The notes under the pieces were generated by a model. That model searched no databases, was not told where the DNA came from, and saw only the letters and a list, made by a program, of their open reading frames with translations. Below are positions 8,713 to 18,995 of a stretch of 38,101 nucleotides of DNA, one piece after another; within the stretch, counting starts at the first letter, position 1; each line of letters begins with the position of its first letter. This DNA comes from an uncultured Hyphomicrobiaceae bacterium (GTDB lineage Bacteria; Pseudomonadota; Alphaproteobacteria; Rhizobiales; CALHAX01). A program made the position numbers and the translations under genes. The DNA is taken from NCBI GenBank assembly GCA_937931785.1, contig CALHAX010000087.1, forward strand, positions 1 to 38,101, read 5' to 3'.

Positions 8713-9648
8713 CTAGAAATCTTTCAACCGCACATTTCTCAACTCACGACTGACCAGCCAGTCCAGCAGTATTCCGCGCGTCGCGGCGAACACGACAACA
8801 GCCAACAAACAGATGATCCCGGCCAGGGTTCCCCAGTCCCGCGCGCCATTCTGCCAACGCGATGCACAGAATGCGAAAACAAGAACACCAACAGCGCCAA
8901 GTACAACGCGCAACCACGTTGGCATCCGGTCCCATCCAAGCGCAAGCCGGAACGGCAGCCCTGAAACGCGTGACTGTGAAAACTTAACGTTCGCCAGCAA
9001 GGCAATCGCTTCGGGATCATCCGGATTATTCTCCAGAACCCAGAGCGCGCGGTCATGCGCTTCATCAACCCGACGCACTTTAAGGGCAAGCTCTCCCATC
9101 AAAAGCACATAGGACGGATCGCTCTGCCCGATCTCATCCACCTGTGACAGAATTTCATGCGCACCGTTCGCATCACCGCGATCCAGCTTCAACTGCGCAA
9201 GAGCAACCGCGATGGACGCATCCGCAGGGGCCAGCTCCTGCGCTTTCATAAATGCCGCTTCTGCCTCGCCGGTTTGATAAAATCCACTCAGGATCAGGCC
9301 ACGAATGTAGTGCGCATCTGCACGTTCAGGATCTTCGGCAAGCGCACGATCACAGGCCGTCTGCGCATCTCCCAAATGGCCGCGGTTGAGATGCAACAAG
9401 GCAGAGACGACAAATCCGTCAGGATCAGTGGGGATGATCGCCCGTGCCGCAGTCAACGCTTGCTCCGCCGCATCAAGTTCATCATTGTCGATCAACGTGC
9501 GGGCATAGACAATCAGAAGATCACAATCATCCGGAGCCTGCTGCAGGGCGTCCCGCAGCGTCGACAGGGCCGATCGCACATTTCCTGCCGCGCGATATGT
9601 TTCGGCCAGGTGCATCAGTCTGGGAACGTCAGACCATGGGTTATCCAT
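8713..9648 (-). CDS. Tetratricopeptide-repeat protein with C-terminal membrane segments
   Basis: A 311-residue protein of unknown function. Residues 1 to about 210 are helical TPR repeats; units such as LAETYRAAGNVRSALSTLRDAL, ARTLIDNDELDAAEQALTAA and AHYIRGLILSG..GEAEAAFMKAQELAP are clear. After these come two hydrophobic stretches, VVLGAVGVLVFAFCA and LAGIICLLAVVVFAATRGILL, so the repeats are probably anchored to the inner membrane from the C-terminal side. There is no signal peptide, which places the TPR part in the cytoplasm unless topology is unusual. TPRs usually mediate protein binding. GAGGCGTG precedes the ATG at 9648. It is convergent with the SDR gene and divergent from DAHP synthase. 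Confidence 0.8.
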   Translation of the reverse strand: MDNPWSDVPRLMHLAETYRAAGNVRSALSTLRDALQQAPDDCDLLIVYARTLIDNDELDAAEQALTAARAIIPTDPDGFVVSALLHLNRGHLGDAQTACDRALAEDPERADAHYIRGLILSGFYQTGEAEAAFMKAQELAPADASIAVALAQLKLDRGDANGAHEILSQVDEIGQSDPSYVLLMGELALKVRRVDEAHDRALWVLENNPDDPEAIALLANVKFSQSRVSGLPFRLALGWDRMPTWLRVVLGAVGVLVFAFCASRWQNGARDWGTLAGIICLLAVVVFAATRGILLDWLVSRELRNVRLKDF

Positions 9649-9738
9649 CGCGCACGCCTCTGAATTTTAGACTGAACCCAAACCGTCAGACAGCCATAAG
9701 CATCACGGGTGATCTAGCCAAGACCACAATGGCATGCC

Positions 9739-9744
9739 TATAAG
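9739..9744 (+). promoter_or_regulatory. Possible -10 element for DAHP synthase
   Basis: TATAAG lies about 80 bases upstream of the class II DAHP synthase ATG in a 174-base gap between divergent genes. No good -35 hexamer is at the right distance, so this is a weak candidate that rests on the -10 match alone. Confidence 0.25.
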
Positions 9745-9822
9745 GCTCCAAAGCCAAGTCAGCGCCGCCCGTTGCCGTTATATGCGTGGGCACCGCGTTG
9801 AATCTACAAGGAGAATGTTGTC

Positions 9823-11205
9823 ATGGCCGCGTCCTGGTCACCCGATAGCTGGCGCAATAAACCAGTGGTGCAGATCCCGAACTATCCGGATGCTGCGATG
9901 CTTACCGATGTTGAGGCACGCCTTTCCAAAGTCCCACCTCTGGTTTTTGCTGGTGAGTCCCGCGACCTGAAGGCCAAGCTGGCCGATGTCGCTGCCGGGA
10001 AGGCATTTCTGCTCCAGGGCGGTGACTGCGCAGAAAGCTTCAAGGAACACGCAGCCGACAACATTCGCGACTATTTCCGTGTCTTTCTGCAAATGTCCGT
10101 CGCACTGACATTCGCCGGTGGCTCGCCTGTTGTGAAAGTTGGTCGCATCGCCGGACAGTTCGCCAAACCTCGTTCGGCGGATATGGAAAAGGTCGGCGAT
10201 GTCGAGTTACCGAGCTACCGTGGCGACATCATCAATGGTTCGGAATTCACGGCTGAAGAGCGCATTCCAGATCCTGAACGCCAGATCATGGCCTACAATC
10301 AGGCCGCGGCGACACTAAACCTGATCCGCGCGTTTGCTCAGGGCGGCTATTCGAATCTGGAACACGTTCACAACTGGACCCTTGGCACGTTCCAGAAAAG
10401 CACGGCTGGTGAAAAGTATCGCGAGATGACCGACCGTATCGGCGAGGCCATCAGCTTCATGCGCGCATGCGGCGTGACGCCTGAGAATACGGCGTCATTA
10501 CGGTCCACGAGTTTCTACACCAGTCACGAAGCACTTCTTCTCGGCTACGAGCAAGCGTTGACCCGCAAGGACACAACCTCGGGGGACTGGTACGCCACGT
10601 CCGGGCATATGGTCTGGATCGGCGATCGCACACGTCAACTCGATCATGCCCACGTCGAATACTGCCGCGGCATCAAGAACCCGCTCGGCGTCAAATGCGG
10701 GCCATCCACGAAGCCGGACGACCTGATAAAACTGATCGACATCCTGAACCCGCAGAATGAGCCCGGTCGACTAACTCTCATTGCACGCTTCGGCTCCGAC
10801 GAGGTTGAAAAGCATCTCCCGGCTCTCATTCGCGCCGTTGAAAAGGAAGGCAAGTCCGTTGTCTGGTCGTGCGATCCAATGCACGGCAACACAATCAAGG
10901 CAGCATCGAACTACAAAACGCGACCATTCGAGCGTATCCTCAAGGAAGTCCATCAGTTCTTCGATATACATCAGGCTGAGGGCACTTACCCCGGTGGCGT
11001 GCACATCGAGATGACGGGACAGGACGTGACGGAATGCATCGGCGGCACAGCGGCCATCGGCGAAACAGATTTGTCCGATCGTTATCACACCCATTGCGAC
11101 CCGCGTCTGAATTGCGATCAGTCTCTGGAACTTGCGTTTCTGATTGCGGAGCATATTCGCGTAGCCCGATCCGAAGAAGCCGCGCCACTATCGGCGACTG
11201 GCTGA
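9823..11205 (+). CDS. Class II (plant-type) 3-deoxy-7-phosphoheptulonate synthase
   Basis: DAHP synthase, first enzyme of the shikimate pathway, joining phosphoenolpyruvate and erythrose 4-phosphate. It is the class II (plant/AroA-II) type, not the AroFGH type. Visible are [11 protein letters not shown] (residues 63-73) with a metal-binding cysteine, [38 protein letters not shown], and the catalytic/metal site [12 protein letters not shown] followed by [15 protein letters not shown]. The 460-residue length is normal. AAGGAGA stands 7 bases before ATG 9823. NAD synthetase follows after 29 bases and may be cotranscribed. Regulation by aromatic amino acids is usual for the class but cannot be judged here. 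Confidence 0.93.
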   Translation: MAASWSPDSWRNKPVVQIPNYPDAAMLTDVEARLSKVPPLVFAGESRDLKAKLADVAAGKAFLLQGGDCAESFKEHAADNIRDYFRVFLQMSVALTFAGGSPVVKVGRIAGQFAKPRSADMEKVGDVELPSYRGDIINGSEFTAEERIPDPERQIMAYNQAAATLNLIRAFAQGGYSNLEHVHNWTLGTFQKSTAGEKYREMTDRIGEAISFMRACGVTPENTASLRSTSFYTSHEALLLGYEQALTRKDTTSGDWYATSGHMVWIGDRTRQLDHAHVEYCRGIKNPLGVKCGPSTKPDDLIKLIDILNPQNEPGRLTLIARFGSDEVEKHLPALIRAVEKEGKSVVWSCDPMHGNTIKAASNYKTRPFERILKEVHQFFDIHQAEGTYPGGVHIEMTGQDVTECIGGTAAIGETDLSDRYHTHCDPRLNCDQSLELAFLIAEHIRVARSEEAAPLSATG

Positions 11206-11234
11206 TCGGCAAGCGAGAGCAGTGAACCTGACGC

Positions 11235-12923
11235 ATGGCATCCCCAACACCTGAGCCGCCTCTGGAGCGTCTACGTATCGCGCTCGCCCAACTCAATCCC
11301 GTGTTGGGCGACCTCGACGGCAATCTTGAGAAGGCACGCACAGCACGGAAAAAAGCTGCGGCCGACGGCGCGCATCTTATTGTCTTTCCGGAATTGTTCG
11401 TCACGGGATATCCGCCGGAGGACCTGGTTCTGAAACCGGCTTTGCAGGATGCCGCACACGCCATCGTCGAGACCTTTGCCAAAGACACAGCCGACAGCGG
11501 ACCCGGCATTCTGATCGGCACCCCCTGGCGCGAGAATGAAAAACTCCATAACTCTGTTGCGCTGCTTGATGGCGGCAAGGTCGAGGCGATCCGCCACAAA
11601 GTCGATCTTCCAAACTATGGCGTGTTCGACGAAAAACGGATATTTGCCCCCGGCCCGATGCCAGGCCCTATCAACTTCCGGGGCGTCCGGATCGGTGTCC
11701 CCATCTGCGAGGACATCTGGCAGGAAGATGTTTGCGAATGTCTGGAAGAGACCGGTGCGGAATTCCTCATCGTGCCGAACGGGTCCCCCTGGTGCATCGA
11801 CAAGCATGACGTTCGCATGAACGTCGCGGTGTCACGCGTTGCCGAAACCAGCATGCCGCTCATCTACGTGAACCAGGTTGGCGGCCAGGACGAACTTGTG
11901 TTCGATGGCGCGTCATTCGCACTGAACGCAGGAGGAAAACTCGCTGCGCAACTCCCGGCCTGGCGTGAAGAGATCGTCACCATAGAACTCACGCGAAACA
12001 ACGATGCGTTTGAGATCGAGGATACGAACAAAGCCGTGCTCGACGAAGGCGATGTTGCAACCTATCAGGCCTGTGTGCTGGGTCTGCGTGACTATGTTGA
12101 AAAGAACGGCTTCCCCGGCGTTGTGCTGGGGCTTTCGGGTGGTATCGACTCCGCAATCTGCGCCGCCATGAGCGTCGATGCCCTTGGCGCGGATCGCGTC
12201 CACTGCATTATGATGCCCTATCGTTACACATCGGACGAAAGTCTCGGCGATGCCGCACAGTGCGCGGAAGCCCTTGGCGTGCGTTACGACAGCATCCCGA
12301 TTGAGCCGCCTGTCGCCGGTTTCCTCGAAACGCTCGCCCCTGCCCTGGCCGGAACGAAAGAGGATACAACGGAAGAAAACCTCCAGTCCCGCACACGCGG
12401 CACAATCCTCATGGCCATCTCCAACAAGTTTGGAGCCATGGTTGTCACGACAGGCAACAAGTCGGAAGTGTCGGTCGGATACGCGACGCTCTATGGCGAC
12501 ATGAACGGTGGGTTCAATCCGATCAAGGATCTCTACAAGACCGAAGTTTATGCGCTGTCCCGCCTCCGCAACATAGTGCGCCCTGAAGGGTGCCATGGCC
12601 CGGAAGGTGTTGTGATCCCGGCAAACATTATCGACAAGCCACCAACCGCAGAGTTACGCGAAGGTCAGACCGATCAGGATTCGCTTCCGCCCTACGATGC
12701 GTTGGATGATATATTGCGCGGCTTCGTGGAGCAGGAATTGTCCCTGCCCGACATCGTTGCAAAAGGACACACCGCGGAGACGGTCGCAAAGATTCAACGG
12801 CTCCTCTACCTTGCGGAATATAAAAGACGGCAAGCTGCCCCTGGCGTGAAAGTTTCGGAGCGGAATTTTGGCCGTGATCGCCGTTACCCGATCACCAACC
12901 GTTTCAGGGAACCGATGTCCTGA
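11235..12923 (+). CDS. nadE: Glutamine-dependent NAD+ synthetase
   Basis: Makes NAD+ from nicotinic acid adenine dinucleotide, ATP and glutamine; the last step of NAD synthesis. Two domains are visible. The N-terminal nitrilase-fold glutaminase (residues 10-270) has the triad Glu53 (FPELF), Lys122 (RHKVDLPNYGVFDEKR) and Cys158 (VPICEDIW). The C-terminal synthetase (about 290-560) has the ATP pyrophosphatase P-loop SGGIDSA from Ser301, then TGNKSEVSVGYATLYGDM. The 562-residue length matches two-domain bacterial NadE, so ammonia comes from glutamine through an internal transfer. The Shine-Dalgarno is weak, consistent with reading on from the upstream DAHP synthase transcript. It ends five bases before the convergent GNAT stop. 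Confidence 0.95.
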   Translation: MASPTPEPPLERLRIALAQLNPVLGDLDGNLEKARTARKKAAADGAHLIVFPELFVTGYPPEDLVLKPALQDAAHAIVETFAKDTADSGPGILIGTPWRENEKLHNSVALLDGGKVEAIRHKVDLPNYGVFDEKRIFAPGPMPGPINFRGVRIGVPICEDIWQEDVCECLEETGAEFLIVPNGSPWCIDKHDVRMNVAVSRVAETSMPLIYVNQVGGQDELVFDGASFALNAGGKLAAQLPAWREEIVTIELTRNNDAFEIEDTNKAVLDEGDVATYQACVLGLRDYVEKNGFPGVVLGLSGGIDSAICAAMSVDALGADRVHCIMMPYRYTSDESLGDAAQCAEALGVRYDSIPIEPPVAGFLETLAPALAGTKEDTTEENLQSRTRGTILMAISNKFGAMVVTTGNKSEVSVGYATLYGDMNGGFNPIKDLYKTEVYALSRLRNIVRPEGCHGPEGVVIPANIIDKPPTAELREGQTDQDSLPPYDALDDILRGFVEQELSLPDIVAKGHTAETVAKIQRLLYLAEYKRRQAAPGVKVSERNFGRDRRYPITNRFREPMS

Positions 12924-12927
12924 GACT

Positions 12928-13500
12928 TCAGGCCCCGCGCGGATCCAGAGAACCAGATTGAGCATCCACAGCGACTTTGCGCATGAATGCCACAGGCAAC
13001 GGCACGTCATCGGCAAGGTTGTAAACACCTTGAGATGTCATCCTGTACCCAAGGTCTTCAAACAAGCTGATGGCATGAAAACCAACACGTAGCGTGAACG
13101 ATTTAAATCCGGCTTCCTGTGCGCGCTGCTCTGCATGACCAACGAGCATCCGGCCCAACCCCACCCGCGCAAACAACGGGCTGACAAAGACATCAGAGAT
13201 GCGGGCTGCAATCTGGTCATCTCCGGCCGGGCACCAGCCACATGTCCCGGTCAAATGGCCTTCAATCCATGCCCCGTAACACTTCGATCGAAAAATACGA
13301 TCAGCATAGTCGTTGCTGTAAACCTGCCGCGTGAAAGCATCCACTTCCTGGTCGCTGTAAAGCCCGCCACCTTGAATTCGAAACGCCGACGCGTGTAGAT
13401 GACGAATATCAGACAGGTCATCCAGACCGATCGGACGAATCTCGGCGAGTTTAACGAGAGAAGCACGCCAACTCTCAAGCCATACTGCTCTTTCCGTCAT
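12928..13500 (-). CDS. GNAT-family N-acetyltransferase
   Basis: A 190-residue acetyltransferase of the GNAT fold; substrate unknown. Acetyl-CoA-binding motif A is visible as ISDVFVSPLFARVGLGRMLVGHAEQRA (the R-x-x-G-x-G loop is RVGLG), followed by the beta-6/7 region HAISLFEDLGYR usual near the C-terminus. The start at 13500 (beginning TERAVWLESW) is preferred over an in-frame upstream start at 13566 because the -10 of a likely promoter lies just beyond that point. The last residues run into the nadE 3' end on the opposite strand without overlap. It could act on a small amine or on a protein terminus. Confidence 0.78.
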   Translation of the reverse strand: MTERAVWLESWRASLVKLAEIRPIGLDDLSDIRHLHASAFRIQGGGLYSDQEVDAFTRQVYSNDYADRIFRSKCYGAWIEGHLTGTCGWCPAGDDQIAARISDVFVSPLFARVGLGRMLVGHAEQRAQEAGFKSFTLRVGFHAISLFEDLGYRMTSQGVYNLADDVPLPVAFMRKVAVDAQSGSLDPRGA

Positions 13501-13571
13501 GACCGCCGCCCAAATATCCACTACTTGGCAGGCCGCATTACGCATCATCAGACAGGTCAGCAGCAAACCAC

Positions 13572-13602
13572 ATTACACGTACGAATAGTCCCGTCTTGTC
13601 AA
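13572..13602 (-). promoter_or_regulatory. Likely sigma-70-type promoter for the GNAT gene
   Basis: On the minus strand a perfect TTGACA (13602 to 13597) is followed 19 bases later by TGTAAT (13577 to 13572), five of six matches to the -10 consensus. The spacer is slightly long. Transcription would start about 65 bases before the ATG at 13500. Confidence 0.5.
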
Positions 13603-13711
13603 AAATGGAAGCACGAGAAGCAGGTGGGAGAAATTTCACTCCGGCACTGCAGTACCACTGCAAAACAATGCACTGATCCGCGTCACTTCGTGCGCAGTTA
13701 TGGCACAATCT

Positions 13712-14830
13712 CTATTGCACGGTTGGAGAAGCTGCAGCCGCACCAGCCGCCACGTCAGACGGTTTCGGCGGTACCGGCAGTGCCGCAGCAGGTTTCTCTG
13801 GAACCGGTTTTGCACCCTCTTGCAAGATCACCGGTGGAGCAGGTTTTTCATTGCCACCTGTCGTGCCAGGAGGCGTTGAACCATCTCCCAGAATGGTGGC
13901 AGGTGATGAACTCGATTGTTGCGTGGCTGCCTGTTCCGTTCCGGCAAGCGGGTTGTAATCCGCCGTGCGGCACGAGCACCCCTGAATGTATTCCTTGCGA
14001 TAGCGAAATGCATTTTCAAGCTTCTTGTAGGGCCGCCCGTCAAGCGACACCATCTGTTCAACCTCGGCCCCGGGATTGCGGTACACGAACAATTCTGACG
14101 GTGCCGCACAGCTTGACGCGCACTGCGCTGCATCCCGCTGGAACCGACGTGGCAATGTCGAAAAGCTGACCGGGAAATAGTACCCGTCACATTGCCGCAC
14201 GCACATCGTGCGATACGTTGACCCAACGCGAATGCCGTCTTCAGGCGGCAACTCTCTCGGCGCATTGTCAAAGAAATCGCGTGTTCCGAACCCCTCACCA
14301 AACACCGAGGCAAAAGGGTTCCATCCTTGCTTGCGTTTGATACGACGCGCTTCACGTTGATAAATGCCACCACAGTTGTTGCGCGCGAGTGCACGAATGA
14401 TTTGAGCACGTTTCGCTTGCGTGTTGGATGGGCGCGACGACCCATTGAGTTGCGCGCGCAACCGTTGTCGCTGGCCATCAAGCCGTCGTGAGGACCGATC
14501 AAGTCGTCTGCAGCGCGCCGAGTTTTTCAGCGTTGTCGTAAAAAAGAAGGTCGAATAACAACTGGCGCGTTCAAGTCGTGCACGCGCCTGCCGATATTGC
14601 CGATTGACCCGACTGAGTTGGGCGCGAATGCGAGAGGACGACTGCTGTCTGCGTGAGCTGCCAAGCCGCTGCAACTGCTGCTCAAGCGCAAAACACCGTT
14701 GCTGGCTCTGGGCATTGGCATGTCTGAAATCCGCAAGCTGCATCACAACGCTGACAAGGAGCGCGCAAAGAACCGAACACACGACTGGCATGTGCGAAAC
14801 CTTGGAATTGGGCTTCAGTCTGGCGGTCAT
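13712..14830 (-). CDS. DUF2865 domain secreted protein
   Basis: Exported protein of unknown function carrying a DUF2865 domain, a family found mainly in Hyphomicrobiales. The N-terminus has a hydrophobic export segment (VVCSVLCALLVSVVMQLA) with a probable cleavage site near ANAQS. An Arg/Gln-rich helical region follows (about residues 45-150, likely coiled coil), then the conserved part with YRTMCVRQCDGYYFPVSFS and QCASSCAAPSELFVYRNPG. Many paired cysteines suggest disulfides in the periplasm. A proline/alanine-rich tail ends the protein. Start 14830 (372 residues) is chosen so that the signal sequence sits at the N-terminus; an upstream in-frame ATG at 14926 adds a cysteine-rich leader of doubtful value. 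It is divergent from the hydratase-family gene. Confidence 0.85.
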   Translation of the reverse strand: MTARLKPNSKVSHMPVVCSVLCALLVSVVMQLADFRHANAQSQQRCFALEQQLQRLGSSRRQQSSSRIRAQLSRVNRQYRQARARLERASCYSTFFFTTTLKNSARCRRLDRSSRRLDGQRQRLRAQLNGSSRPSNTQAKRAQIIRALARNNCGGIYQREARRIKRKQGWNPFASVFGEGFGTRDFFDNAPRELPPEDGIRVGSTYRTMCVRQCDGYYFPVSFSTLPRRFQRDAAQCASSCAAPSELFVYRNPGAEVEQMVSLDGRPYKKLENAFRYRKEYIQGCSCRTADYNPLAGTEQAATQQSSSSPATILGDGSTPPGTTGGNEKPAPPVILQEGAKPVPEKPAAALPVPPKPSDVAAGAAAASPTVQ

Positions 14831-15177
14831 TTGGTGAAACCAGTCCCATAGCAGTTCGAGTTGAATACACACACTATCAGAAGTGGCATCTACAGACGCA
14901 ATACGGCAGCAATCGGCATTAAACACATAAAAACATGTGAGAATACATCAGGTTACGCCCCGGTTCTGCTCTCGCAAGTCACGCCGTCAGAACCAGCAGC
15001 ATGACACCGTGCTGCAACATCGACTCGCCCGCACACAGACTAGCTGAAACCATCCCCCTTTGACCATGCCCCCGCCTCGACGGGTGCGCACGCTATTGCG
15101 ACCAAACACCGATCGGGTTAGCCATGCCCGCACGACGTGCCAACGGGGCCATTCCTTTCATCAGCAGGACAAACACA
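14831..15177. other. 347-base divergent intergenic region
   Basis: The gap separates the divergent DUF2865 and hydratase-family genes, so it should hold promoters for both. I see no convincing pair of -35 and -10 hexamers. TTGACC at 15060-15065 lacks a good partner. A small inverted repeat, CACAT (14924-14928) and ATGTG (14935-14939), is the only clear symmetry. No tRNA or long open frame with family features was found. Confidence 0.5.
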
Positions 15178-15960
15178 ATGGATCAGGCATCCATCCAGAC
15201 AGCAGTGACGGCCTTTCAAGCGGCACGCACAAGCACATCCACGATTGAGGCTTTACCGGACAGTGCCGCACCGCAAACGATGGCGGACGGATACGCGATT
15301 CAGGAGGCCTGCATTCAGGCCTGGGGCAAGAACGTCGTTGGCTGGAAGGTGGGAGCCACCAATCAGGCCGCCCTCGACTTGTTTGGTATCGATGAACCGT
15401 TCCTGGGTCCAATTTTCGATGGCACAGTTCATGAGTCTCCGTCCCAACTCGCATCCGCAAACTTTCAACACTACTGCGTAGAATCAGAGTTCGCCTTTCG
15501 CCTCGGCACAGACCTGCCCGCCAGAGACAGCGACTACAGCCATGACGAATTGCGCGCGGCAGTCGCCGAAGTCATCCCCGCATTCGAACTTATTTCACCG
15601 CGATTCAGTGGCATTCCGAAAGGCAACGGTCCGGCAGCAACAGCGGATTGTGGCATCGGAGCCGGCATAATCCTCGGCAAGCCGCACAAGGGACTCGACA
15701 ACCTCGATCTGATATCACATCCCGTAACACTGACCGTCGGCGGCAAAATGATCGCAGAAGGGACCGGTGGCCTCGTGATGGGCGATCCAATCAACGCGTT
15801 GCAATGGACAGCCCGCAAACTCGCCAGCCTCGGAAAATCACTCCACGCTGGAGATCTTGTCACAACGGGCACCTGCACCGGCGTGCAATTTGTCGAAGCT
15901 GGCAAAACTTGTGTCGCCGACTTCGGCACGCTTGGAACGGTCGAAACCATTTTCAACTAG
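15178..15960 (+). CDS. 2-keto-4-pentenoate hydratase / FAH-family protein
   Basis: A 260-residue protein of the fumarylacetoacetate hydrolase superfamily, closest in layout to 2-keto-4-pentenoate hydratases and 4-oxalocrotonate decarboxylases. Visible are the N-terminal YAIQEA..GWKVGATN, metal-binding acidic residues in VESEFAFRLGTDLP and EVIPAFELI, ADCGIGAGIILG, and the C-terminal GDLVTTGTCTGVQFVEAGKTCVADFGTLG. Family members act on 2-keto acids with a divalent metal. The substrate is unknown; no other aromatic meta-cleavage genes are near. ATG 15178 has AGGAC upstream; an in-frame ATG at 15124 has none. cysS follows after 21 bases. Confidence 0.85.
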   Translation: MDQASIQTAVTAFQAARTSTSTIEALPDSAAPQTMADGYAIQEACIQAWGKNVVGWKVGATNQAALDLFGIDEPFLGPIFDGTVHESPSQLASANFQHYCVESEFAFRLGTDLPARDSDYSHDELRAAVAEVIPAFELISPRFSGIPKGNGPAATADCGIGAGIILGKPHKGLDNLDLISHPVTLTVGGKMIAEGTGGLVMGDPINALQWTARKLASLGKSLHAGDLVTTGTCTGVQFVEAGKTCVADFGTLGTVETIFN

Positions 15961-15981
15961 TCTAAGGAAGCGGGCGACCCC

Positions 15982-17364
15982 ATGTCCGACACCGAACTCA
16001 CATTCTACAACACGTTGTCCCGTGAAAAGGCACCGTTCGAACCAATCGATCCTTCGAACGTGCGGATGTATGCGTGCGGACCGACGGTCTACGACTTTGC
16101 TCATATCGGCAATGCCCGGCCTATCATCGTGTTCGATGTACTTTTCCGCCTGCTCCGAAGCATCTACGGCGAAAAACACGTCACCTATGCACGCAACATC
16201 ACCGACGTGGATGACAAGATCAACGCGCGCGCCGCAGAGGAATACCCGAACCTGCCGCTCAATGAAGCAATTGCGCAGGTCACCAGTCATACAATAAAGC
16301 AGTTCCACGCAGACATCGCCGAACTTGGCGTCCTGCCACCCACGGTCGAACCAACCTGCACCAGTCATATCCCGCAGATGATCGCCATGATCGAGGTTCT
16401 GATCGAAAAAGGCTTCGCGTACGAAGCCGAAGGCCATGCCCTGCTGGATACATCGTCCGTCGAAGGATACGGTCGTTTATCCGGTCGTTCGCTTGACGAA
16501 ATGATTGCGGGTGCACGTGTTGAAGTGGCACCGTACAAGAAGAACCCGTCCGACTCTGTGCTCTGGAAGCCATCAACGGATGAACAGCCGGGATGGGACA
16601 GCCCCTGGGGTCGAGGGCGCCCAGGCTGGCACATCGAGTGCTCAGCCATGGCAAAAGAACATCTTGGCGAGGTGTTCGACATTCACGGCGGGGGAATAGA
16701 TCTCACATTCCCACATCATGAAAACGAACTTGCACAATCATGCTGCGCTCACGGCACGGATACAATGGCGAAGGTGTGGATGCACAATGGATTTCTTCAG
16801 GTTGAAGGAGAAAAAATGTCCAAGAGTGATGGCAACTTCATCACCATCAATGATCTGTTGAAAACCACACCCGGAGAAGCCATACGCCTTGCCATGCTCA
16901 ACACACATTATCGCCAGCCAATTGACTGGACGGCGAAGGCCGCCTCGCAAGCCCGCCGCACGCTCGACAACTGGTTTACACTCACAGACGGAGTGAAATC
17001 TGGCACCCCTGACCCGGATTTCATTGCTGCGCTTCGTGACGACATGAATACCCCGAAAGCAATCAGCATTCTGCACGAGCTGCGCCGCGAGGCCAGCAGT
17101 GGCAACGGCGAAGCCGCCCGCACGCTCAAAGGGTCTGCACAGTTCATTGGCCTCCTCCAGCTTTCGACCAAGGCATGGACTGCATGGCGGCCAGAGGGCA
17201 CCCAGATCGATGAAAAGGCGATCCGGAAACAGATTGAAGATCGCGCTGCAGCAAAGGCCGCAAAGGATTTCGTCGCTGCCGACACGATCCGCGACAACCT
17301 CGCAGAGCAGGGTATCATCCTGAAGGACAGCCCGGATGGCACAACGTGGGAGATCGCACGATGA
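15982..17364 (+). CDS. cysS: Cysteine--tRNA ligase
   Basis: Cysteinyl-tRNA synthetase, class I, charging tRNA-Cys in the cytosol. The 460-residue protein shows ACGPTVYD with zinc ligand Cys32, the HIGH motif as HIGN (41-44), GWHIECSAM and HHENELAQS carrying further zinc ligands, and KMSKS at 278-282. A C-terminal helical anticodon-binding region ends with [21 protein letters not shown], typical of CysS. AAGGAAG precedes ATG 15982. The stop overlaps the cimA start (ATGA), suggesting translational coupling; the cysS-cimA pair is common in this bacterial order. Confidence 0.96.
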   Translation: MSDTELTFYNTLSREKAPFEPIDPSNVRMYACGPTVYDFAHIGNARPIIVFDVLFRLLRSIYGEKHVTYARNITDVDDKINARAAEEYPNLPLNEAIAQVTSHTIKQFHADIAELGVLPPTVEPTCTSHIPQMIAMIEVLIEKGFAYEAEGHALLDTSSVEGYGRLSGRSLDEMIAGARVEVAPYKKNPSDSVLWKPSTDEQPGWDSPWGRGRPGWHIECSAMAKEHLGEVFDIHGGGIDLTFPHHENELAQSCCAHGTDTMAKVWMHNGFLQVEGEKMSKSDGNFITINDLLKTTPGEAIRLAMLNTHYRQPIDWTAKAASQARRTLDNWFTLTDGVKSGTPDPDFIAALRDDMNTPKAISILHELRREASSGNGEAARTLKGSAQFIGLLQLSTKAWTAWRPEGTQIDEKAIRKQIEDRAAAKAAKDFVAADTIRDNLAEQGIILKDSPDGTTWEIAR

Positions 17365-18983
17365 CTCGTGAACGCCTCTACCTCTTCGATACGACACTCC
17401 GTGACGGGGCCCAGACCAATGGCGTCGATTTCTCGGTTGAAGACAAAATTCTCATTGCCCGTACGCTGGATGAACTCGGCCTTGATTATATCGAAGGTGG
17501 TTTCCCCGGCGCTAACGCGACCGACACAAAGTTTTTCTCCAAAGAACGGACATACCAGAACGCAAGGTTCACAGCGTTTGGCATGACCAAGCGCGCAGGC
17601 AGATCCGCATCGAACGATCCGGGCCTTCAAGGCGTCCTTCAAGCACATTGCGATGCGGTTTGCCTCGTCGCAAAATCCTGGGATTTTCACGTCCGTGTGG
17701 CACTCGGAATCGAAAATGAGGAAAACATCGAATCGATCCGTGATTCCGTAAAAGCTGTCGTTGCAAGCGAACGCGAAGCAATGATTGATTGCGAGCATTT
17801 CTTCGACGGTTACAAGGCCAATCCGGAGTATGCCGTGCGGTGCGTCAAGACAGCACTCGAAGCCGGCGCACGCTGGGCCGTGCTCTGCGACACCAACGGT
17901 GGAACGCTGCCAGACGAGATTACTGATATCGTCACGGCACTGACGCGCGACGTACCTGGCGCAAACCTCGGCATCCACACACATAACGACACTGAAAATG
18001 CGGTCGCCAACACGTTTGCCGCAGTCCGCGCTGGCGTGCGGCAGATTCAAGGAACGATCAATGGCATTGGCGAACGCTGCGGGAACGCAAACCTGATCTC
18101 GATCATCCCGACCCTGATGCTCAAGTCAGAATATGCAGACCGGTTTTCAATTGGCGTCACACCAGAGCGATTGACAAAAATATCGCACGCGTCGCGCGTG
18201 CTGGACGAAATCTTGAACCGTGCGCCCCTGCGCCAGGCGCCCTATGTCGGTGAATCCGCGTTCGCGACAAAAGCGGGCATTCATGCTTCAGCCATCATCA
18301 AGAACCCGGAAACTTACGAGCATGTCGATCCGGCGGCCGTTGGCAACAAACGGCGTCTGCTTGTTGGCGATCAGGCTGGTAAATCAAACATCCTGTCTGC
18401 ATTGACCGATATCGGCATCACGATCGAAAAGGGAGATCCTCGCCTCGACAGGATCCTTGAGGAGGTCAAGGCACGCGAAGCAGCGGGTTATGCCTACGAA
18501 GCAGCCGAAGCCTCCTTTGAACTATTGGCGCGTCGCCTGATGGGAGACGTACCACAATATTTCTCCGTCGATTCTTATCGCGTCCTCGTTGAGCGGCGCT
18601 ACGATGCCAATGGCGATTTGAAGACAATCTCGGAAGCCACTGTAAAGGTCTCTCTCGACGGTGCAGACGAGCAATTCTGGTCCGTCGCGGAAGGTAATGG
18701 CCCGGTCAACGCTCTTGATGGCGCGTTGCGAAAGGACCTCGGACGTTATCAAGACCACATCCGTGACATTGAGTTGGTCGACTACAAAGTGCGTATCCTT
18801 ACCGGTGGCACCGAAGCTGTCACACGTGTGCTGGTCGAAACGCGCGACACGGCCACTCGCGAACGCTGGTTTACGGTTGGTGTATCGCCGAACATCGTGG
18901 ACGCAAGCTTCGAAGCGCTGATTGATTCAATCAACTACAAGCTGATGAAGGATGGCGCGACTGCCGGAACCGTGGCCGCCTGA
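17361..18983 (+). CDS. cimA: Citramalate synthase
   Basis: Condenses pyruvate with acetyl-CoA to (R)-citramalate, giving a threonine-independent entry to isoleucine. The 540-residue protein belongs to the 2-isopropylmalate/homocitrate synthase family but has the CimA pattern: [20 protein letters not shown] near the start (catalytic Arg and metal Asp), ALCDTNGG-like [11 protein letters not shown], the metal-binding [15 protein letters not shown], and a C-terminal allosteric LeuA-type domain with ATVKVSLDG and [20 protein letters not shown]. The ATG overlaps the cysS stop, which decides the start over one 15 bases upstream. Isoleucine feedback through the C-terminal domain is usual for the family. 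Confidence 0.92.
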   Translation: MTRERLYLFDTTLRDGAQTNGVDFSVEDKILIARTLDELGLDYIEGGFPGANATDTKFFSKERTYQNARFTAFGMTKRAGRSASNDPGLQGVLQAHCDAVCLVAKSWDFHVRVALGIENEENIESIRDSVKAVVASEREAMIDCEHFFDGYKANPEYAVRCVKTALEAGARWAVLCDTNGGTLPDEITDIVTALTRDVPGANLGIHTHNDTENAVANTFAAVRAGVRQIQGTINGIGERCGNANLISIIPTLMLKSEYADRFSIGVTPERLTKISHASRVLDEILNRAPLRQAPYVGESAFATKAGIHASAIIKNPETYEHVDPAAVGNKRRLLVGDQAGKSNILSALTDIGITIEKGDPRLDRILEEVKAREAAGYAYEAAEASFELLARRLMGDVPQYFSVDSYRVLVERRYDANGDLKTISEATVKVSLDGADEQFWSVAEGNGPVNALDGALRKDLGRYQDHIRDIELVDYKVRILTGGTEAVTRVLVETRDTATRERWFTVGVSPNIVDASFEALIDSINYKLMKDGATAGTVAA

Positions 18984-18995
18984 CACAACGGCACC

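Noticed and set aside
13600-13711. A tRNA-like or terminator hairpin (GCAGT-ACTGC) downstream of the DUF2865 gene
   Set aside because: The stem is only five pairs with a three-base loop and lacks a T-run on either strand; no tRNA cloverleaf can be drawn.
15060-15098. TTGACC with CTATTG as a promoter for the hydratase gene
   Set aside because: The spacing of about 27 bases is far too long for a sigma-70 promoter.
16908-18050. A 380-residue minus-strand open frame across cysS and cimA
   Set aside because: It spans two genes that are certain on the other strand and shows no motif or ribosome-binding site.
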